Notes under the pieces: generated by a model
What the model was told of the DNA's origin: nothing
Seen by the model: the letters and a program-made list of their open reading frames with translations, nothing else
Databases searched by the model: none
Source: Isoperla grammatica
Taxonomy: Eukaryota > Arthropoda > Insecta > Plecoptera > Perlodidae
Assembly (NCBI GenBank): GCA_945910005.1
Contig: OX246737.1
Coordinates: 81,338,773-81,402,772 of the forward strand
Direction of reading: 5' to 3'
DNA: 64,000 nucleotides
Position numbers and translations under genes: made by a program
Shown here: positions 58,186-64,000 of the stretch, one piece after another
How the letters are laid out: the number at the start of each line of letters is the position of its first letter
Position numbering within the stretch: the stretch's first letter is position 1

Positions 58186-60590
58186 CTAATTCTCTAAATA
58201 ATTCAAATAATATAATCTACATTGCCGTTTAATAGTTGACAATTTGTCTGCGTATAATAGACCTCCTGGCAGTGAATTAAATACTCGTGGTACCACAGAC
58301 TGCAGACGACGATCGCCGTACTTATTGTGTGACAAAGGCACAATGTAATGTCCCTTTGTCGCTGATCGGGTGATTTTCGAATGTATGTAGGGTCGTTTGT
58401 AGGTTGAGTCAAAGAAATGCTTAATTATTAAACGGTAATTATATTGTAAATCAACAGGTAAAATAGAATAGAAGCTGTAGATGAACGGAAAGTCTGGTTG
58501 AATGTAATATGTACTGCGGGGGTAAATCAATAAGAGTATACTTTTCTGTAAATTTAATGAGTTATTTAAAATATACCTTGACGCGTTTCCCCAAGACAGA
58601 ATAGCATACGATATGGTTGCCTCCACCAGAGCAATATAAACGACACGGATCAAACCAAAAGGTAATAGTGATTTTAAATTATATAACTGGTATGCACAAG
58701 AACGAAGTTTTTTACATAGCATATTAATATGAGACTTCCAAGAAAAATCCTTGTCTACTAAAACTCCTAGGTACTTATGTTCAAGCACCGATTCAATTTG
58801 TTTTTGACAATTGCAAATATTACCAGATTTCGATTTTAGTGCCATATTATGAATACAATCTATTGAATGAAACTTTATCTTTATTTCTGTGTTCCTATCT
58901 TTATTAAGTGGCATACAAATATGCACGAATTTAGTTTTTGACGAATTGACAACTAAAGATTTATCATGTGTCCAGCATTGTAAGTTACGGAAATCATCAT
59001 TAATATAGATTGTAGCTGTCACGAGATCTCTGTGCACTGCAACAATTGCTGAATCATCAGCAAAGAAAAAAGCTGCACACTTTTTAATTATATTCCCAAT
59101 TTCATTTACGTAAATTATGTAAAACTGTGGTCCCAGAATAGAACCTTGGGGAACTCCTGATTGAACGTTTCTAATGTTACTAAAAGTTTTCCCTATTTTC
59201 ACTGTTAATGTTCGGTTGCTTAGATAACTATTGAACCATTTCAAAACGTTGCCTCTAACTCCAATTTTTTCTAATGATTCCAAAAGTTTTACGTGACTTA
59301 TGGTGTCAAAGGCTTTCGTAAAATCAACAAACATTGCAATAACATGTAAGTTTTCATTAAGCTTTGTATTTATTAAATTTGTGAATTGAAGCAAGAGTTC
59401 CTCAGTACTTTTTCCTTTCTGATACCCAAACTGCTTATTATTTATTATTTTAAATTTAGTTAAATAATTTATGAGACGGTCAGCTATATAACGTTCTAAG
59501 ATTTTCTCTATTACTGATAATATTGCAATTGGACGATAATTTGAAAAGCACATATGGTCATTCTTTTTATAAATTGGCCTTACTATGGCCACTTTCATTT
59601 TTTGTGGAACCTTCCCCTCTTTGATTGACAAGTTAATCAAATGCGCAATAACTGGAGAAATCTCACTTTTTATGTTTTTAATGTCCAACACCCTAATTGC
59701 ATCGAAACCTGGTTGTTTATTAATATCTAAATTATCAATTATTTCCTCTACTGTGCTTACTTCTACTGGAGGCAACCACATTGATTGCACATTAGTATTT
59801 ATACTATCTTCTGGCCCGCAAGATAAATAGCCGTCATGCGTTACGTCCTCCACCTCCTGTACGAAAGTGTCAGCGAACTGGTTTGCTATATATTCGTGAG
59901 TATGTTTTTTGCCTAAATACTTGTTTATTACTACATCAACGGGATCTTTGGTTTTCCGTCCTGATACTTTGTTTATTATATTCCAGGTTCCTTTTATATC
60001 ATCTTTACTTTTGTTAATCTCTTCCCTATAATAATTCACCTTGGCTACTTGTATACTTTTATTGACCTTGTTCCTAGATTTTTTGTAATTGTCTCTATAT
60101 AATCTTTTATTTGGATTTAATGGATTACAGCTCTTCCACTGATTAAATAATTTGTCTCTGTTTTTCATATTTTGGAGTAACGCGGGTGTTAACCATGATT
60201 TTGGAGTTTTATTTCTACTACGCACATGTGAAGTATATTGTGACCTTTTGTAACAACTGTCAAATTCGTTACATATTCGATCATAAAGCTCTTCACAGCG
60301 GTTTATGTGCAACAAGTTTACCCAATTAACATATTCCAATTCTTTTAATAGTTTATGTTCATTTAAACGTACAGTTATGTTTTCTGTCAACAAATCGTCT
60401 CTGTTACTTATGGTTCCAACGCCAAGTGATGCGAGTGTAAGATAGTGATCTGAAATTTTCGATGTTATTACCGCAGCTTTAACTTTTCCTTTTATTATTC
60501 CACGAATATAGATGTGATCAATACAGCTAACTTTTAATTCGTCTCGGACAAATTCTTCTCTTGTCGGAACGTGTATACATTTTAAGTATC
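58186..60590 (-). pseudogene. Reverse transcriptase of LINE A
   Basis: The frame is open from about 60590 to the stop at 58186; the ATG at 60393 is internal. It begins with the end of the endonuclease, including the conserved SDHY motif. Then it shows RT blocks VPQKMKVAIVRPIYKK, FSNYRPIAILSV, FGYQKGKSTEELL, MFVDFTKAFDTISH, GVPQGSILGP and the catalytic FADDSAIVA, followed by HKYLGVLVDKDFSWKSHI. The RT part (735 residues from the ATG) has no stop. The element as a whole is broken only by the frameshift, so it is fairly young. Confidence 0.88.
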
Positions 60591-61050
60591 CATGCTAAAA
60601 CACTTTCATAAGACTGTACATACGGATTATTTACGTCGAGGAGATTTAAATTAATATCTCCCATGAAGAGCCCGAATTTGTTTTTATGGTTACCCTTTAT
60701 GTGGCGGTCTATTTCATCAATAAAATCATTTTTTGCATTGTTATCAGGGGGTCTATATACGCAGAGCATGTCAATCTTAGTTACATTATCTAAAGTAATA
60801 ACACCTGCGATACCTTCAAAAGAAACAAAAGCAAACTTAATATTTTCTAATTTTAAAGTAGATCTAAAAAATAAAAGTAATCCTCCTCCTCTCCTTCCGA
60901 TTCTAGAATTACATACGGAGTCATAACCATTTAAATGATAGTTGTGTTGATTGTCCGGTAAAGACGTCTCGCTGAGAAGAAGCAAGTCGTATTTACCATT
61001 AAAAGAACTAAGAACTATGTTTAAAATGTGTTTATTGGTCCTTTAGTTGA
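60527..61050 (-). pseudogene. APE-type endonuclease fragment of LINE A
   Basis: The frame ending at 60527 carries the endonuclease core: LLLSETSLPDNQ with the catalytic Glu, GRRGGGLLLFFRS, a VYRPPDNN block and FGLFMGDINLNL with the Asp motif. The N-terminal strand of the fold is lost at the truncation near 61050. After about 60590 the true frame continues in the RT frame; the last residues of this ORF are out-of-frame. Confidence 0.88.
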
Positions 61051-61065
61051 TCATACAATGATATC

Positions 61066-61485
61066 GGACAAGTGGTCCGATGGTTAGCAACCCTGCTTCC
61101 AATGCAGAAGGTCCCGGGTTCAAATCCCGCTTCAGGCAGAAGTTTTTTAACTTCTAATGTGGATTCAATTCCATTACTTCTTGGCTTAGGAATAAGTAAA
61201 CGGTGACTTTGGAGCCGTCCTAGCAACGAAGCACTCAATAAATTCGAAGTTGTTCTGAATTGGCCTTGTTGATTCTGACATTTGTCCGCAGGTGTTCGCA
61301 CTGTCCAATCACTGATTCATATGTTTCGTATTTGAAATATCGATCTTTGATTGGTTATCGCTCACTCGTCGATGGTGTTCGAAGCCTGCAGGGTTGGTTT
61401 AGTCACTTTAAATTAAAGTCCCCCACTGCAAATCAGTTTAGTTACTGAGTGGGTAGACTCTAAATGTGAATTTATTTATTTATTT
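61066..61485 (+). mobile_element. tRNA-derived SINE (about 420 bp) with (ATTT)n tail
   Basis: The head 61066-61139 is tRNA-like: an A-box region AAGTGGTCCGATGGTTAGCA, an anticodon arm CTGCTTCCAATGCAG close to glycine-TCC tRNA, and a T arm CCCGGGTTCAAATCCCG with a perfect B box. The body includes TGATTGGTTATCGCTCACTC and the end is (TTTA)n at about 61460-61485. A 5'-truncated inverted copy lies at 15922-16189, which proves mobility. It abuts LINE A on the left and the 3' end of LINE B on the right. Confidence 0.85.
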
Positions 61486-61489
61486 ATAA

Positions 61490-64000
61490 CATAATACATA
61501 ATAATTAAGATTATTAAAATCATTACATTGATACAAACTCTTTTACAGAATAAAAAGAATTTTCAATTAAAAACGCCCTAAGCGCCACCTTAAAACTTCC
61601 ACTCCTGCAATGTTTAATATGTTTAGGCAGGCTATTAAAAAGCTTAGCCCCTGAGATATCAGGACGCCTACAAGACTGGCTGAGATTGTGACCTTCAATT
61701 CTAATATCCTCTCTGTTTCTAGTAAAATGGTCATGACAGTCACGAATTGTCGTTGTTAAAAGACCACTATTTAAAACATATAAAATTGAGTTAGAGATAT
61801 AAAGACATGGTAAAGTAAAAATTTTAAGCTCCTTAAATAACTCCCTACAATGAGCTAAGCTACTGGCATGGGACATGTAACGAATAGCACGTTTTTGGAG
61901 TTTGAATAACCTGATAGCGTGGGGAGACAATCCCCAACAGATAATACCATACTGTAACCTAGACTGGATATGGGCAAAATACACTAATTTTACCAGACGT
62001 AGACTACACACGCCCATTAATCTTTTAATTAGGTAACACCCTGTAGCAACTTTCGTGCTCACATAATTTATATGCACAGCCCAGTCTAGCACCTTATCCA
62101 CATAAACTCCAAGAAACTGTGCAGCATCACACTCAGTAATTGAACGTGATTTAAGATATATAAGAGGACTTTTATTAATGTGTCTTTGTTTTGTCCTAAA
62201 CTGCATTAAACATGTTTTACTCGTATTAATAAAAAGTTCATTAAAATCACACCATCCATCCATTTGATTTGCAGCCAGCCTACCATAGGAGTATAGCGAC
62301 TCTTGGTCAACGTCGCTGATACATTGATTGGAGTCATCTGCATAGAGTGTGACTTTCCCAACCGTGACAGAATCGGCCAAATCATTTATAAACACATTAA
62401 AAAACAGAGGGGAAAGGACCGAGCCTTGAGGCACGCCTATATTCAGCTTAAATTTATCAGAAAGAGTGGTTTCCAATTTACCTGATAAACATACAATTTG
62501 ACTTCGATTTTCTACATAAGACTTTATCCAAGCATAAGATTTGCCACACACTCCCAAGAGCTCTAGTTTTTTAAGAAGTATTTCGTGACTAACACTGTCA
62601 AAGGCCTTTGAATAGTCATAAAATATACCTAGCACATGTTGGTTTTTGTCAATAGCCTCAAAAACATAAGAAATAAATTCACCCAACGCAGTTACAGTGG
62701 ACCTGCCCTTTACAAACCCATGCTGGTTCTTGTTTAAAAGAGAATTAGCTTCAAGAAACGAGATTAGTCTATTATACATGGCAGTCTCAAATATCTTAGA
62801 AAACACAGGAAGAACTGATATAGGTCGATTATTACTTAAGCTAGCTCTATCACCTTTCTTAAATATAGGAACAACTTTTGCTCTCTTTAAAGCGTCTGGA
62901 AATGTACCCTGTATAAATGATTCATTAACAATGTGCATAAGTGGGCCTACTATATAAGCAGCCACGTGTTTGATGATGTTACATGGAACGCCGTCTAGTC
63001 CTGAAGATTTTTTCTTAATAACTTTGTCAACAATGTCATAAAATTCTTTCATTAACATAGGTCTGAGGAACATATAATTAACAGGAGTGCGAGTATCTTC
63101 AGTTCGAGGTTGATTACGATACGAGGTGTCATCTGCAACGCAATTCACCGAGGACATTTCATTTTTCATTTCCGCAACACTGGTTCCAAAATAATTGTTG
63201 AACATGTCTGCTACCTCTTTCTGAGAAGTGACCAGGGTTGATTCACTCTGAATGCTGATCTCGTCATGCGTGACTCTGTTAGCGCCAGCACACGCGTTTA
63301 TAACCTCCCAAGCGGCTTTTGATTTATTACTTGCATTGGTAAGATAGTTCTCATTATAATTACGCTTCGCATCCATAATACGGTTCCTGTACACTTTCTT
63401 CATCTCCAAGTAATTTGTAATATCTGACTGGCATCTGCCCGAACGCTTAGATCGCAAATATGCTTTTTTTACCTTTAATGACAGTTGTGACAGATCTTTA
63501 GAAAACCAACTTGCTTTTGATTGTACACGTTGCTTGACTTTCCTAAGGGGAAAGGCACGATTAAACACTGCCATAAATATATTCATAAAGGAATCAAACA
63601 TATTATTTACAGTTTCTAGTTGAAACACAGGATCCCAGTTAACTTCGCTGATGAAAGATATAAACTTATTGACATTATTAACACCAAAGGATCTCATCTC
63701 CTTCTCCGTAACACCATTGATAGGCAACTCCTCCAGCTTTACACCGTGCCGAATTATACAATGGTCCGACAAACCGTAATCACATACTTCAGTTTCGGAT
63801 AAATTGCTGTCCACATTCGTAAAAACATTGTCAATGCAAGTACTGCACGTTTTTGATATTCTTGTGGGCACAGTGACTGAGCCATGAAAGCCCTCGGCTA
63901 AAAACAGATCAATAATTGAGTGACTGTGAGGATCACTTACCCAAAAGTTTACATTAAAATCACCACATATTATTGTTTTACATTTCTTTAGGGAAACAAT
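61490..64000 (-). mobile_element. Non-LTR retrotransposon (LINE B), 5' part beyond the window
   Basis: The coding frame runs from the window edge at 64000 to 61523 without a stop and continues past the window. It differs clearly from LINE A in sequence and in its catalytic box (YADD). The 3' end lies in the 61487-61522 AT-rich stretch, where an A/T tetranucleotide tail could belong to it or to the neighbouring SINE. Confidence 0.9.
61523..64000 (-). CDS. Endonuclease/reverse transcriptase of LINE B (partial, 826 codons in window)
   Basis: The first visible residues carry the endonuclease Asp motif (IICGDFNVNFW) and then YGLSDHCIIRHG with the SDH motif. The linker is rich in Lys/Arg. RT blocks follow: RAKVVPIFKKGDRASLSNNR, NQHGFVKGRSTVTAL, GIFYDYSKAFDSVSHEILL, IGVPQGSVLSPLFFNVF, catalytic TLYADDSN and QFLGVYVDKVLDWAVHI. 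The C terminus (ISGAKLFNSLPKHIK, SFKVALRAFLIE) is typical of jockey/CR1-type elements. No stop or frameshift in the window, so this copy may be intact. The true start is outside. Confidence 0.9.
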   Translation of the reverse strand: MVSLKKCKTIICGDFNVNFWVSDPHSHSIIDLFLAEGFHGSVTVPTRISKTCSTCIDNVFTNVDSNLSETEVCDYGLSDHCIIRHGVKLEELPINGVTEKEMRSFGVNNVNKFISFISEVNWDPVFQLETVNNMFDSFMNIFMAVFNRAFPLRKVKQRVQSKASWFSKDLSQLSLKVKKAYLRSKRSGRCQSDITNYLEMKKVYRNRIMDAKRNYNENYLTNASNKSKAAWEVINACAGANRVTHDEISIQSESTLVTSQKEVADMFNNYFGTSVAEMKNEMSSVNCVADDTSYRNQPRTEDTRTPVNYMFLRPMLMKEFYDIVDKVIKKKSSGLDGVPCNIIKHVAAYIVGPLMHIVNESFIQGTFPDALKRAKVVPIFKKGDRASLSNNRPISVLPVFSKIFETAMYNRLISFLEANSLLNKNQHGFVKGRSTVTALGEFISYVFEAIDKNQHVLGIFYDYSKAFDSVSHEILLKKLELLGVCGKSYAWIKSYVENRSQIVCLSGKLETTLSDKFKLNIGVPQGSVLSPLFFNVFINDLADSVTVGKVTLYADDSNQCISDVDQESLYSYGRLAANQMDGWCDFNELFINTSKTCLMQFRTKQRHINKSPLIYLKSRSITECDAAQFLGVYVDKVLDWAVHINYVSTKVATGCYLIKRLMGVCSLRLVKLVYFAHIQSRLQYGIICWGLSPHAIRLFKLQKRAIRYMSHASSLAHCRELFKELKIFTLPCLYISNSILYVLNSGLLTTTIRDCHDHFTRNREDIRIEGHNLSQSCRRPDISGAKLFNSLPKHIKHCRSGSFKVALRAFLIENSFYSVKEFVSM

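Larger units (their letters stand above)
57879..61050 (-). mobile_element. Non-LTR retrotransposon (LINE A) with poly(A) tail, 5'-truncated
   Basis: Endonuclease and reverse transcriptase lie on the minus strand and a run of 27 T at 57879-57905 on + marks the poly(A) tail. The 5' truncation is at about 61050, inside the start of the endonuclease. A single frameshift near 60590 splits the protein. It is of the jockey/CR1-like endonuclease-RT group by general layout; the exact clade is not decided. Confidence 0.88.

Noticed and set aside
61066..61139. A functional glycine tRNA gene
   Set aside because: The anticodon arm is distorted and the acceptor ends do not pair; it is the head of a mobile SINE.
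61041..61486. LINE A and LINE B as one element split by the SINE
   Set aside because: Each has its own complete reverse transcriptase with different sequence and catalytic box, so they are separate elements.

Overview
The window is eukaryotic and almost certainly from an arthropod, probably an insect. It has spliced host exons with GT/AG borders, a Shaw-type (Kv3) potassium-channel exon whose transmembrane core looks like insect Shaw, tRNA-derived SINEs, and many transposon classes typical of large arthropod genomes. There are no bacterial operons, ribosome binding sites or CRISPR arrays. Only two host genes can be supported: a six-exon BEN-domain-like gene on + (6076-10252), and a Shaw channel gene on - (exon 57380-56426, with a phase-compatible candidate terminal exon at 36145-35970). 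Nearly everything else is mobile or repetitive.

Layout. 1-4686: decayed Mag/K02A2.6-like Ty3/Gypsy element with its 3' LTR, abutting a foldback MITE. 4840-6075: AGGCCTA-rich DNA with small inverted motifs and a hairpin repeat. 6076-10252: the BEN-like gene, with a TIR element in its first visible intron and a hAT-like element starting 16 bp after its stop. 11953-12715: a tRNA-like SINE head and a degenerate CCATATGG repeat. 12720-14285: a Copia pol pseudogene with three stops and no frameshift. 14237-32672: a large satellite array of about 73 bp units whose first unit is the 3' coding end of that Copia element. The array is interrupted by a SINE, a truncated LTR, and a complete but broken Gypsy element (23517-32040) whose LTRs hold their own 137-bp tandem arrays.

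32.7-39.5 kb is mostly AT-rich unannotated DNA with the candidate Shaw terminal exon and a long GA microsatellite. 39519-47004 holds an intact 1256-aa zinc-finger/protein-primed-type DNA polymerase B gene of Polinton/adintovirus-related type, sitting in a 2 x 2583 bp palindrome with a 36-bp loop that runs exactly into a 200-N assembly gap. 49.8-51.9 kb is a 68-bp tandem repeat split by a hAT-type element that itself carries a SINE, both with clear target-site duplications. 53.5-55.2 kb is a fold-back repeat cluster. 55.5 kb is a 5'-truncated LINE tail. 56426-57380 is the Shaw exon, followed by a TTAA-flanked MITE. 57879-64000 holds two unrelated LINEs on - separated by a tRNA-derived SINE on +.

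How the parts relate. The mobile elements are nested inside host introns and inside each other. If the candidate exon at 36 kb does belong to Shaw, the palindrome, the 68-bp satellite and the hAT/SINE nest all lie in one intron of about 20 kb. The strongest leads for something undescribed are the satellite seeded by Copia coding sequence, and the zinc-finger/PolB gene with its palindrome, the latter with a real chance of being an assembly artefact.
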